Shown here: piece after piece, positions 1 through 5,008 of the stretch
Layout of the letters: each line of letters opens with the position of its first letter
Numbering within the stretch: the stretch's first letter is position 1
Source: Deltaproteobacteria bacterium
Lineage (GTDB): Bacteria > Desulfobacterota > JADFXK01
Direction: 5' to 3'
Length of the DNA: 5,722 bases
Assembly: GCA_015233295.1 (NCBI GenBank)
Contig: JADFYC010000247.1
Coordinates: 1 to 5,722, forward strand
Program-made: the position numbers and the translations under genes
The notes under the pieces: generated by a model
Told to the model about the DNA's origin: nothing
What the model saw: only the letters and a program-made list of their open reading frames with translations
The model's database searches: none

Positions 1-147
1 GCTTACCTGAGCGGGGCAAACCTTAACAGGGCTAACTTGAGCGGGACAGACCTGAGCGGTGCAGATCTTCGCGGTGCAAAAAATTGGACCAGCTGCCAAT
101 TGTCGATTGCAATTATAAACGAAAAAACAAAACTCCCTACGTCCTAA
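1..147 (+). CDS. Pentapeptide-repeat protein, C-terminal fragment (5' end outside window)
   Basis: The first frame is open from base 1 to a TAA at 145-147 and reads as tandem A(N/D)LSG-type pentapeptides, for example LSGANL, RANLSG and LSGADLRGA. These are followed by a non-repeat tail with NW, C and TKLP. Such repeats fold into a right-handed quadrilateral beta helix and often form the C-terminal part of larger proteins, including NACHT ATPases. Only 48 residues lie in the window, so the N-terminal domains and function cannot be seen. The tail is typical of how these repeat domains end, so the stop is probably genuine. It is on the opposite strand to the truncated NACHT gene. It could be that gene's displaced C-terminus, but an independent pentapeptide protein is equally possible. 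Confidence 0.85.
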   Translation, partial: AYLSGANLNRANLSGTDLSGADLRGAKNWTSCQLSIAIINEKTKLPTS

Positions 148-187
148 ACCCATTCGATACGGACAAATAGAAATTTAAATAGCCCGT

Positions 188-237
188 GGCAGGAATTGTT
201 GGATGGGGATCGGTCAGGTGAAGACAATTCCCGTGCC
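188..237. repeat. Hairpin-forming inverted repeat downstream of pentapeptide gene
   Basis: GGCA and GGAATTGT (188-199) are complementary to ACAATTCC and TGCC (224-237). This gives an 8-bp plus 4-bp stem with a 2-base bulge and a 24-base loop. There is no following T-tract, so an intrinsic terminator for the upstream gene is not well supported. Its place 40 bases after the stop is the only hint of that role. Confidence 0.45.
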
Positions 238-305
238 TATCAGCCTGGGGCAAGAACGCAATGTTGTTGAATTAAGCTGCGGCCGGGACTGGAGTCCGCT
301 TCATT

Positions 306-459
306 GTCTAAACCTTGGTTACGCTGATTGACTGATTTACTATGATGTTTTCGGCTTCAAGGCAAACATGAAACCCTACGGCCTACCCGGCAATCCAACA
401 CATGGGTATTCTGCTTTAATCATAGTCTTTCATTTAATCAGCGTAATCAAGGTTCAGAC
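306..459. repeat. Long imperfect inverted repeat, ~41-nt arms
   Basis: Bases 306-329 match the reverse complement of 436-459 at 22 of 24 positions (core CCTTG(G/A)TTACGCTGATT). The symmetry continues less perfectly inward to 346 and 419, including ACTATGAT/ATCATAGT. The loop is about 72 bases and contains no recognisable gene. This fits a miniature inverted-repeat element, a remnant of an insertion sequence, or a long structured RNA. The arm length and identity are well beyond chance for so short an interval. Confidence 0.7.
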
Positions 460-624
460 GAGCAACATGCCTAACTGCCTACAATATTTCTTTAATTCAA
501 CTGCATTGAGACACGACCGTCTCCACCCTGGTCCGATCAGCATCACCCCGAGCGCTGTTTCACCCGGAAGATATAACCCGTCTATGATTATGATATTAAT
601 TATATCTGCAAACCAGGAAATAAT

Positions 625-1383
625 GTGAAAAAAGCCTTCCTGATAATCTTATTCTCGCTTATAATGACCTCCTCGGGCTACGGGCAGACGGTGTTGGTGC
701 TGAATACGTCCAACGCCCCGCCCAATGCCACCAGGGATCACACCGGACTGGGCGATCGGGTGGTTAAGGAAGCCTGCCGGAGAATCGGGGTGGAGGTCAA
801 GATCGTCATGCTGCCCTCGGAACGGGCCTTGATTAATGCCAATGATGGCATCGATGATGGAAATTTCGCCCGAATCCGCGGCATGTCCGATCTCTACCCC
901 AACCTGGTCCGGGTCCCGGAAGAGATCACCGAATTTGAGTTCACGGCTTTTACCAAAAATTTGAATATCCAGACTACCGACTGGGCCGGCCTCAAGCCCT
1001 ATAATGTGGGTATCATCACCGGTTGGAAAATATTGGAAAGCAGTATCGTGGGGGCGAAGTCTTTAGTCAAGGTCAAGGATGAACGGGTGTTGTTCAATCT
1101 CCTGGCTCAGGATAAGGCTGATGTGGTCGTGTACGACAAGCGGCAAGGCCTGGTTCTGCTGGGCGGGATGAAACTGACGCAGATCAAGACGCTGAGTCCC
1201 GCCCTGGCCAAACGGAGTATGTACATTTATCTGCACAAGAAACATCAGGCGTTGGTGCCGGCATTGGCCGCGGCCATTAAAACCATGAAGGAAGTAATGG
1301 GTACGGCTAGTCAAAAAGACTTTATTGGCCAGGGGAAGAGGACCGGTTTTGGTCGTCATGAAGAGGATGTTTTCAAAAGATAA
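625..1383 (+). CDS. Periplasmic solute-binding-type protein with foreign C-terminus
   Basis: The start is GTG at 625: AGGA (615-618) lies 6 bases upstream, and the overlapping ATG at 623 runs straight into a stop. Residues 1-20 form a Sec signal peptide (MKK, then a hydrophobic run), probably cleaved at GYG|Q, so the product is exported to the periplasm. Residues 22-222 resemble the extracellular solute-binding family 3 fold (PF00497-like), in the subgroup with an (M/L)PSERAL..AN.GIDDG...RI motif (residues 67-87), a YPNLVRVPE segment and a GWKILE segment. In other genomes these are annotated as transporter substrate-binding proteins. No permease or ATPase partner is present, so uptake is not shown, and the ligand cannot be predicted. 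Family-like sequence ends at AAAIKTMKE (about residue 223). Residues 224-252 are the antisense of a NACHT gene, so the native last helix has been replaced. The length (252) remains normal, and the protein may or may not fold. Confidence 0.85.
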   Translation: MKKAFLIILFSLIMTSSGYGQTVLVLNTSNAPPNATRDHTGLGDRVVKEACRRIGVEVKIVMLPSERALINANDGIDDGNFARIRGMSDLYPNLVRVPEEITEFEFTAFTKNLNIQTTDWAGLKPYNVGIITGWKILESSIVGAKSLVKVKDERVLFNLLAQDKADVVVYDKRQGLVLLGGMKLTQIKTLSPALAKRSMYIYLHKKHQALVPALAAAIKTMKEVMGTASQKDFIGQGKRTGFGRHEEDVFKR

Positions 1384-2442
1384 TTTGGTCAATTCTTTTA
1401 AATTTTGAACTGTTATTTCATGATCGGCGAGTGCAGCCAATTCATCGAAACCATCAACGAAAAAGGCAAATATACCGGCCTGGGCTATGTCCTGGAACGC
1501 GGGCAAGGAGACCGGCACGCTGAGTTTATCAAATATCTCTTTGATGATGAAGTCTTCTATGTTTAAATCCCGTTGATAATCTTTGAGGGAAATAAAGACA
1601 GGGATGCGGTCTGTTTCACCTTTTAGATATTGTTCAGCCAGTTCAATATAGTAATGTAGAGAGAATGAAGACTTACCCGTTCCGAAGTCGCCCAGTAAGG
1701 TCACGAAATTTTTGGTCGGGTCGGCCAGAAACTCAGACATCATCTTATCCAACGGTATTTTTCGGCCGTCTTTGTCTGTACAATTGGATTTAACATAAAG
1801 GTTAAACAAATCAGCCCGGCCCATGACCTCAATCAGGAAATCCTCGCCACCGTCTTTAACCTCTTGCCAATTTTTATACTGCCGGATGACGTTGGTCAGG
1901 TATGTCTTAAAATGATCCACCAGGACCGATGCGGTCACCTCAGGCGGGACCGACTGGGGCAAATATTCCGGCCGGAGATCCGTCTCATCGAAATCATAGA
2001 CGCCGAAGACCCAATGGTAAAAATCCGGAGACGTTTGAGCCAGGCGTTTGTGAAATCCAGGTGATACCCAGAATATCAGCGAATAGGGTTTCCGGCTTAA
2101 GAGCTCTCGGCCTAGCTGCAGGTAGTATAGTGCCTGTTCAATCTTTTCCTCAGGAAGTTCTTCCAGGCCCAGGATGTGGAAGACATTGGGGCGCCGGCCC
2201 ATGTGTTCAAAGCTGAACCAAAAAAACTTGGTGAACTGAGCCTTGACTTCATCTATAGGAATGGAAAAATGAAATTGCTCCGGCAGGTCATATTTCAGCC
2301 GTTTGATCACTGCTTCCCGCACGGTCTTATCACGATATCGGCCGAGGAACAGCCCACCGACCTCGCAAATCCGGAGTTCCAGCGCAAGTCCGTCATAAGG
2401 CTGCCTGGGATCAATCAAGGCAACATCTATTGCTGGTTCCAT
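1063..2442 (-). CDS. NACHT-domain STAND NTPase, truncated after sensor 1 (chimeric 3' end)
   Basis: ATG at 2442 is chosen because a perfect AAGGAGGT lies just upstream; a GTG at 2466 in frame lacks one. Residues 1 to about 165 are an N-terminal module with IFWVSP and SPDFYHWVFGVYDF segments, like modules seen ahead of other STAND/AAA ATPases; its activity is unknown to me. A helical linker leads to a NACHT NTPase with Walker A GDFGTGKSSF (251-260), Walker B FAFFVDGFDEL (325-335) and sensor-1-like KVFLTSRTHYF (374-384). In STAND proteins this core is an ATP-driven switch, the N-terminus is the effector and the C-terminal domain senses the trigger. After Phe384 (base ~1291) the frame runs antisense through the solute-binding gene to a stop at 1063-1065, adding about 75 meaningless residues. 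The helical and winged-helix parts of NACHT and any sensor repeats are missing, so the gene is probably non-functional. It overlaps the upstream ATPase by 16 bp, as expected for translational coupling. Confidence 0.8.
   Translation of the reverse strand: MEPAIDVALIDPRQPYDGLALELRICEVGGLFLGRYRDKTVREAVIKRLKYDLPEQFHFSIPIDEVKAQFTKFFWFSFEHMGRRPNVFHILGLEELPEEKIEQALYYLQLGRELLSRKPYSLIFWVSPGFHKRLAQTSPDFYHWVFGVYDFDETDLRPEYLPQSVPPEVTASVLVDHFKTYLTNVIRQYKNWQEVKDGGEDFLIEVMGRADLFNLYVKSNCTDKDGRKIPLDKMMSEFLADPTKNFVTLLGDFGTGKSSFSLHYYIELAEQYLKGETDRIPVFISLKDYQRDLNIEDFIIKEIFDKLSVPVSLPAFQDIAQAGIFAFFVDGFDELAALADHEITVQNLKELTKLSFENILFMTTKTGPLPLANKVFLTSRTHYFLHGFNGRGQCRHQRLMFLVQINVHTPFGQGGTQRLDLRQFHPAQQNQALPLVVHDHISLILSQEIEQHPFILDLD
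1285..1297. other. Rearrangement breakpoint joining two truncated convergent genes
   Basis: Plus-strand family similarity of the solute-binding protein stops at codon 222-223 (1288-1293). Minus-strand NACHT similarity stops at Phe384 (TTC, 1293-1291). The two coding homologies therefore meet within a few base pairs, and beyond the point neither frame resembles its own family. This marks an illegitimate recombination, deletion or inversion endpoint. No insertion-sequence end is visible right at the join. Confidence 0.7.
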
Positions 2443-3680
2443 CTCTGAAGTACCTCCTTCAGGCACGGGTGAGCATCATACCATAAATCATTACCCAAGC
2501 GGTATTCCAAGACGAATAGGTTGGTCAACAAATAAGTCAGGTGATTCTCTAATGGCCTTTTTCTAGTGTCCCGAACCGATATGGCGGTTTGTCCATAGGT
2601 TTGATAGTCAAAAAGGCGATAATAGTCATTGACTTGTTTGGCCTTGACTCTTTCTGTTATGGCCAGATTGATCGAGGAAGAGTTGCGGAGAATAGCCTCT
2701 TTGCAGGCGTCCCGCATGTACTTCACCAAGTCCCGTAACAGCCCGCCGCTGAGGTTTATCAGCTCCTCCAGAGCGTTATCCTCTATCAGACCTTTTTCGA
2801 TTCTTTTCCACACCATTTCCTTTAAGTAAACAAAGTGGTCACCCTGGCGGTTGCGATCAATGTCGTCCAATGGAACCGGAGAAATGAATTGGTCTTCATA
2901 TCTATCTCTAACAGGATTAATTGATTCTAAATAAAATGTTTCCAGCGGGAAGGTGTAAATCATTTTAACCTCTGGCGCAGTAACCAGATGAGAGTCTCTT
3001 ATGAACACCTTTTCCGCCGATTCGGTATTAAATTTGTCAATATTATCTATAATAATTAGGACCTCTTTTTTTGTTTGCCGGGCTATTTCGGCGCAGGCTA
3101 GCGAAAGGTTTTGTTGGAGCAGATCAATCTCTTTGCTTAGGTCTTCCCTAAGGATAGCCCGTGTTTCTTTTTCAACAGCGAATTTTCCAGAAATGTTACT
3201 CAAAAATGGTAAATTTAGACCAATTTCAACGCCTAATTCTTTAAGCCTCAATTTGTTGGCTGATGGTTCCATCACCGATTTAAAGGCGTTTGACGCTTCC
3301 TTGGAAAAAGTCACCTGTTTGGTTTGTTCAGATTTCAGGACCTCCATGTAGGTAGCAAATAAGACATCAACTGTTTCCACATCAAATATGTTCAGGACAT
3401 TTTCAGCGGCAAAGGAGATGATGTAATATTTGTCCTTCAGCATATCTGCCACTTCATTCAATAGAGTCGTCTTGCCGCAACCCCGATGGCCAATGACCAA
3501 TATTTTTTGGTAACGGTCCGTTATCCTGATTGTTGTAGTGATGTTGTTGACAAAACTCTTGGCCAGATCATCCACATAGAATCGTTGAATATCTTCGCCC
3601 TGTAATGGACGGGGGTCAAACCTGTTGTATGCCTTCTTGAACGCCTCGAAGTTAATTTGCTGGTCAATTTTCCGGTCCAT
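2427..3680 (-). CDS. AAA/STAND-like P-loop ATPase with C-terminal winged helix
   Basis: This 417-residue cytoplasmic protein has no signal peptide or membrane segment. Its ATPase core has Walker A GHRGCGKTT (64-72), Walker B VLIIIDNID (207-215), a following strand ending MIYTFPLETF (240-249, sensor-1 position), and SGGLLRDLVKYMRDA (311-325). The last resembles the sensor-2/GG helix of Cdc6/Orc-like and STAND ATPases. The C-terminal ~85 residues (LLTNLFVLEYR...WYDAHPCLKEVL) look like a winged helix-turn-helix of the kind that ends such ATPases. The N-terminal FDPRPLQGEDIQRFYVD segment may bind nucleotide or partner. ATG at 3680 is preceded by AGGAG with 9-base spacing. The gene is complete and is the first of a two-gene operon with the NACHT gene, overlapping it by 16 bp. 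By analogy with paired NTPases in prokaryotic conflict systems it may regulate or load the NACHT protein. That role is inferred; the ATPase call is firm. Confidence 0.87.
   Translation of the reverse strand: MDRKIDQQINFEAFKKAYNRFDPRPLQGEDIQRFYVDDLAKSFVNNITTTIRITDRYQKILVIGHRGCGKTTLLNEVADMLKDKYYIISFAAENVLNIFDVETVDVLFATYMEVLKSEQTKQVTFSKEASNAFKSVMEPSANKLRLKELGVEIGLNLPFLSNISGKFAVEKETRAILREDLSKEIDLLQQNLSLACAEIARQTKKEVLIIIDNIDKFNTESAEKVFIRDSHLVTAPEVKMIYTFPLETFYLESINPVRDRYEDQFISPVPLDDIDRNRQGDHFVYLKEMVWKRIEKGLIEDNALEELINLSGGLLRDLVKYMRDACKEAILRNSSSINLAITERVKAKQVNDYYRLFDYQTYGQTAISVRDTRKRPLENHLTYLLTNLFVLEYRLGNDLWYDAHPCLKEVLQRWNQQ
2451..2459 (-). promoter_or_regulatory. Shine-Dalgarno site deciding the NACHT gene start
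   Basis: On the minus strand AAGGAGGTA lies inside the 3' end of the ATPase gene, 8-9 bases before the ATG at 2442. It is nearly full complement to the 16S rRNA tail, and no comparable site precedes the GTG at 2466. It indicates strong, probably coupled translation of the second gene. Confidence 0.8.
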
Positions 3681-3689
3681 ATGTTAGAA

Positions 3690-3694
3690 CTCCT
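3690..3694 (-). promoter_or_regulatory. Ribosome binding site of the ATPase gene
   Basis: AGGAG on the minus strand sits 9 bases before the ATG at 3680. It supports this start over alternatives further upstream. Confidence 0.65.
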
Positions 3695-3734
3695 ATGCCG
3701 CTCCATGAGCGCTTTTTCAGAAAGATCAACAAGC

Positions 3735-3755
3735 GACGCCGGATGATTCGGCGCC
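3735..3755 (-). other. GC-rich hairpin in the leader of the ATPase-NACHT operon
   Basis: On the minus strand GGCGCCG pairs with CGGCGTC across a 7-base loop, with one G-U wobble: a 7-bp stem about 55 bases upstream of the ATPase start. There is no T-tract after it, so it is a leader hairpin more than a terminator. It could lie in the 5' UTR and affect expression. A very weak promoter pair (TTGCTA, 18 bp, TAATAT) lies just upstream on the same strand around 3770-3800. Confidence 0.4.
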
Positions 3756-3870
3756 TATCCCCTCGTCTCAATATTACCCCATGATGACAAATTTTAGCAA
3801 TGAAATTCTACTAATAGCAGTCGCCACCCGACCCAGGGCGAGCCGATTAACCCCTATTACTGAGCGACGG

Positions 3871-3895
3871 GAACACCCGACCAACGGATTAGAAG
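3871..3895 (-). other. tRNA-like fragment (anticodon loop to T-arm start), possible att remnant
   Basis: On the minus strand CTTCTAAT is followed by CCGTTGGTC and GGGTGTTC. The order and spacing recall a tRNA anticodon loop (UCU would be Arg), variable loop and start of the T-arm. The sequence then departs from tRNA: the RA of TTCRA and the second T-stem strand are absent, and no acceptor or D arm is present. Integrases often use this part of tRNA genes as the crossover core, so an abandoned attachment site is possible. Chance resemblance cannot be excluded. Confidence 0.3.
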
Positions 3896-4008
3896 AGCGC
3901 CGTATTAAAGGTCAATTTCTTCTTGATTTATAAGGTGTTGAGTTGACATTGGGTTTTCAGAGTACTTCTGGTTTTGTTTGTTTTTGTATCGAAACTTTTG
4001 GAACTGAC

Positions 4009-4035
4009 GGGCACAATTCGGGCACAGTGGGCACA
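4009..4035. repeat. Three short direct copies of GGGCACA
   Basis: GGGCACA occurs at 4009-4015, 4020-4026 and 4029-4035, with start-to-start spacing of 11 and 9 bases. This is close to one helical turn, so the sites would lie on nearly one face of the DNA, as binding-site iterons do. The array is only three units long and no binding protein is identified. Confidence 0.45.
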
Positions 4036-4038
4036 GAG

Positions 4039-4106
4039 GTTATCAGCAAAAACTTGATGCTCGGGGCCAGCAACAGGACCCCCAATCCCATCTTCTTGCT
4101 GATAGC
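4039..4106. repeat. Nested dyad: outer 9-11 bp stem enclosing a GC-rich hairpin
   Basis: TATCAGCAA (4041-4049) is perfectly complementary to TTGCTGATA (4096-4104), extendable by a wobble and a G-C pair. Inside, GGGGCC (4063-4068) can pair with GGACCCC (4076-4082) with one bulged A and a 7-base loop. The two stems could form together as one cruciform or RNA structure. No function is known to me. Confidence 0.5.
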
Positions 4107-4310
4107 ATCCTATGCCGAAATTCAAGATAGGCATACCTGAAGAGCAAGGACTCTATCAATATTGGCATAACTGGTTATCATCTTGACCAGCAGAATTAAC
4201 TTAATGGGGATTGGCTGGGCCAGATATCCTGAAAAGTTGATGACCTGTTAGGATGACCAATCATTTTTCTTGAGGATTAAAGTCCAATAAAATATTGAAA
4301 GAGTAGATTT

Positions 4311-4337
4311 GGCGGTAAAGATACCCGCCGCATCTTT
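4311..4337 (-). other. Overlapping alternative hairpins just after the AT-hook-like gene
   Basis: AAAGAT (4317-4322) and ATCTTT (4332-4337) form a perfect 6-bp stem that overlaps the TAA stop. GGCGGTA (4311-4317) can instead pair with TACCCGCC (4322-4329) with one bulge. The two stems exclude each other. No U-run follows on the minus strand, so a standard intrinsic terminator is unlikely, but this is the only candidate end for the transcript. Confidence 0.4.
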
Positions 4338-4563
4338 ATTCAGTTGGTGCCATGTCAGCATTTTCTCCCTTTTCAGTATTCTCACCCTTTGGTCTTCCAC
4401 GACCCTTCCGTTTTGACTTGTCAATTGCACCAATTGCTAACAAGTATGCCTTAGCACCCTTAATCTGTTCTTTAATAGTTTTAATTTTTACCGTAAATTC
4501 TTTGATTTGATCTTGTCCATTTTCATAGATTTTTTTCATTTCCGCTGTTAGGTCAATCGGCAT
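4336..4563 (-). CDS. Small helical protein with AT-hook-like basic tail
   Basis: The 75-residue product starts at the ATG at 4563 because AAGGAGG lies 5 bases upstream. An in-frame ATG at 4581 precedes that site and has none of its own. Residues 6-47 are predicted by eye to be amphipathic helix rich in K, E, I and L (MKKIYENGQDQIKEF..., IKTIKEQIKGAKAYL), likely a short coiled coil. Residues 51-60 are KRKGRGRPKG, containing the RGRP core of AT-hook motifs that bind the minor groove of AT-rich DNA. The last 15 residues are polar and acidic. Many bacteria carry similar short proteins with a helix plus a GRP tail; their role is largely unknown. It lies beside a very AT-rich segment and has its own strong promoter, which fits a small DNA-binding or nucleoid-type protein. 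Coding status is well supported by start signals; the function is a guess. Confidence 0.75.
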   Translation of the reverse strand: MPIDLTAEMKKIYENGQDQIKEFTVKIKTIKEQIKGAKAYLLAIGAIDKSKRKGRGRPKGENTEKGENADMAPTE

Positions 4564-4568
4564 TTTTT

Positions 4569-4575
4569 CCTCCTT
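4569..4575 (-). promoter_or_regulatory. Shine-Dalgarno site of the AT-hook-like gene
   Basis: AAGGAGG on the minus strand, followed by five A residues and the ATG at 4563. It fixes the start at Met7 of the longer frame. Confidence 0.8.
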
Positions 4576-4606
4576 AGCCATAGTTTTTCATCAAATAAGA
4601 TTTAAA

Positions 4607-4635
4607 ATTTTAAACTACTTTGGCTAAGATGTCAA
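4607..4635 (-). promoter_or_regulatory. Near-consensus sigma-70 promoter for the AT-hook-like gene
   Basis: On the minus strand a perfect TTGACA (-35, 4635-4630) is separated by exactly 17 bp from TAAAAT (-10, 4612-4607, five of six consensus). Transcription would start near 4600 and give a leader of about 35-40 bases carrying the AAGGAGG. The -10 sits in a TTTAAAATTTTAAA palindromic AT stretch. This is the best promoter in the window. Confidence 0.75.
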
Positions 4636-4765
4636 TCAATCAATTCATAAAAATTTTATTATCCATATAATTGTTGGATATAATCCACTTAAAGTAATTA
4701 CCGTGTCTTCATCTTAAGTAAATCAAGATTATATATTATCCTGTTATCATTGATTATTTTACACC

Positions 4766-4784
4766 ACCTGTCCATTAGGCAGGT
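4766..4784. repeat. Short hairpin with ATTA loop
   Basis: ACCTG-T-CC pairs with GG-CAGGT around the loop ATTA: 7 bp with one bulged T, flanked by AT-rich DNA. It lies 61 bases before the IS630-like start and could be a remnant of the element's left end. Without the matching right end this is not shown. Confidence 0.4.
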
Positions 4785-4844
4785 AAATTTATAGACTGCT
4801 TATCATAAAATTAATTTAAATCTAGATTATAATTCTGGTGCATA

Positions 4845-4919
4845 ATGACTTCTAAGAAATACGTGGTCAGCATCAACAAGAAGGAAAAACTGTCCAAACT
4901 CATTTATGATCGCAGTTAA
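4845..4919 (+). pseudogene. IS630-type transposase N-terminal remnant
   Basis: ATG at 4845 opens a 24-codon frame ending TAA at 4917-4919. Its product contains KKYVVSINKKEKLSKLI, the pattern at the very start of IS630-family transposases (KKY(I/V)V.L...E...L..LI, before the helix-turn-helix). The rest of the ~340-residue transposase is absent, and a hairpin follows the stop at once. No clear terminal inverted repeats or TA target duplication could be paired. It is most likely a leftover from a deleted insertion sequence. The short length means chance similarity or an unrelated small gene remains possible. Confidence 0.4.
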
Positions 4920-4970
4920 ACTTTCTTATCTGAATGATTATTACGTAGAATCATACTCATAAGATAGTTT
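4918..4970. repeat. Extended hairpin right after the IS630-like remnant
   Basis: AAACTTTCTTAT (4918-4929) pairs with ATAAGATAGTTT (4959-4970) at 11 of 12 positions. After a symmetric 4x4 internal loop, ATGATT (4934-4939) pairs with AATCAT (4949-4954) around a 9-base loop. The 17-bp stem begins in the stop codon of the remnant. It could be an IS end, a REP-like element or a terminator stem; there is no strong T-tract beyond the right arm's own TTT. Confidence 0.55.
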
Positions 4971-5008
4971 GTAGGTTCTTAATCAGCCTTGATCATAGGG
5001 TGGCATAA

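Larger units (their letters stand above)
148..624. other. Non-coding interval between pentapeptide tail and solute-binding gene
   Basis: I see no convincing gene in these 477 bases. An open frame from 368 has no ribosome binding site and no protein-like composition. The interval holds a hairpin (188-237) and a long imperfect inverted repeat (306-346 with 419-459). Two tandem TATGAT hexamers at 583-594 lie 30-40 bases before the GTG of the next gene. They could be a -10 element, but no acceptable -35 box is placed for them. Confidence 0.6.
3681..4335. other. Non-coding interval between the operon and the AT-hook-like gene
   Basis: I find no gene I would defend in these ~655 bases. Short open frames occur on both strands (for example a 50-codon plus-strand frame at 3781-3933) but lack ribosome binding sites and family resemblance. 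The interval holds a leader hairpin, a tRNA-like fragment (3871-3895), a triplicated GGGCACA (4009-4035), a nested dyad (4039-4106) and a small dyad TATGCC/GGCATA (4111-4135). CACCCGACC also occurs twice, at 3825-3833 and 3874-3882. This patchwork suggests old insertions and deletions. Confidence 0.55.

Noticed and set aside
368..628. 86-codon plus-strand open frame overlapping the solute-binding gene start by 4 bp
   Set aside because: It has no ribosome binding site, low-complexity uncharacteristic composition, and runs through the inverted repeat. The 4-bp overlap is chance.
1864..2448. Three plus-strand open frames (1864-2064, 1929-2216, 2176-2448)
   Set aside because: They are antisense shadows of the clearly recognisable NACHT gene.
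2443..2466. GTG at 2466 as the start of the NACHT gene
   Set aside because: It lacks a Shine-Dalgarno site, while ATG at 2442 has a near-perfect one. The extra residues include that site's own translation.
2629..3351. Plus-strand open frames at 2629-2829 and 3001-3351
   Set aside because: They are antisense shadows of the ATPase gene, whose Walker motifs are intact on the minus strand.
3781..3933. 50-codon plus-strand open frame beginning ATGATGAC
   Set aside because: No ribosome binding site and no family resemblance; it covers the tRNA-like fragment on the other strand.
3867..3960. Complete tRNA gene on the minus strand
   Set aside because: Only the anticodon-to-T-arm part is recognisable; acceptor, D arm and the second T-stem strand are absent.
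3928..4140. Overlapping open frames on both strands (3928-4134 minus, 3943-4140 plus)
   Set aside because: Neither has start signals or protein-like composition, and the region is filled by short repeats and a nested dyad.
4248..4433. 61-codon minus-strand frame
   Set aside because: It is an out-of-frame shadow over the end of the AT-hook-like gene, without its own start signals.
4564..4581. ATG at 4581 as the start of the AT-hook-like gene
   Set aside because: The only good ribosome binding site lies between this ATG and the one at 4563, so it serves the latter.
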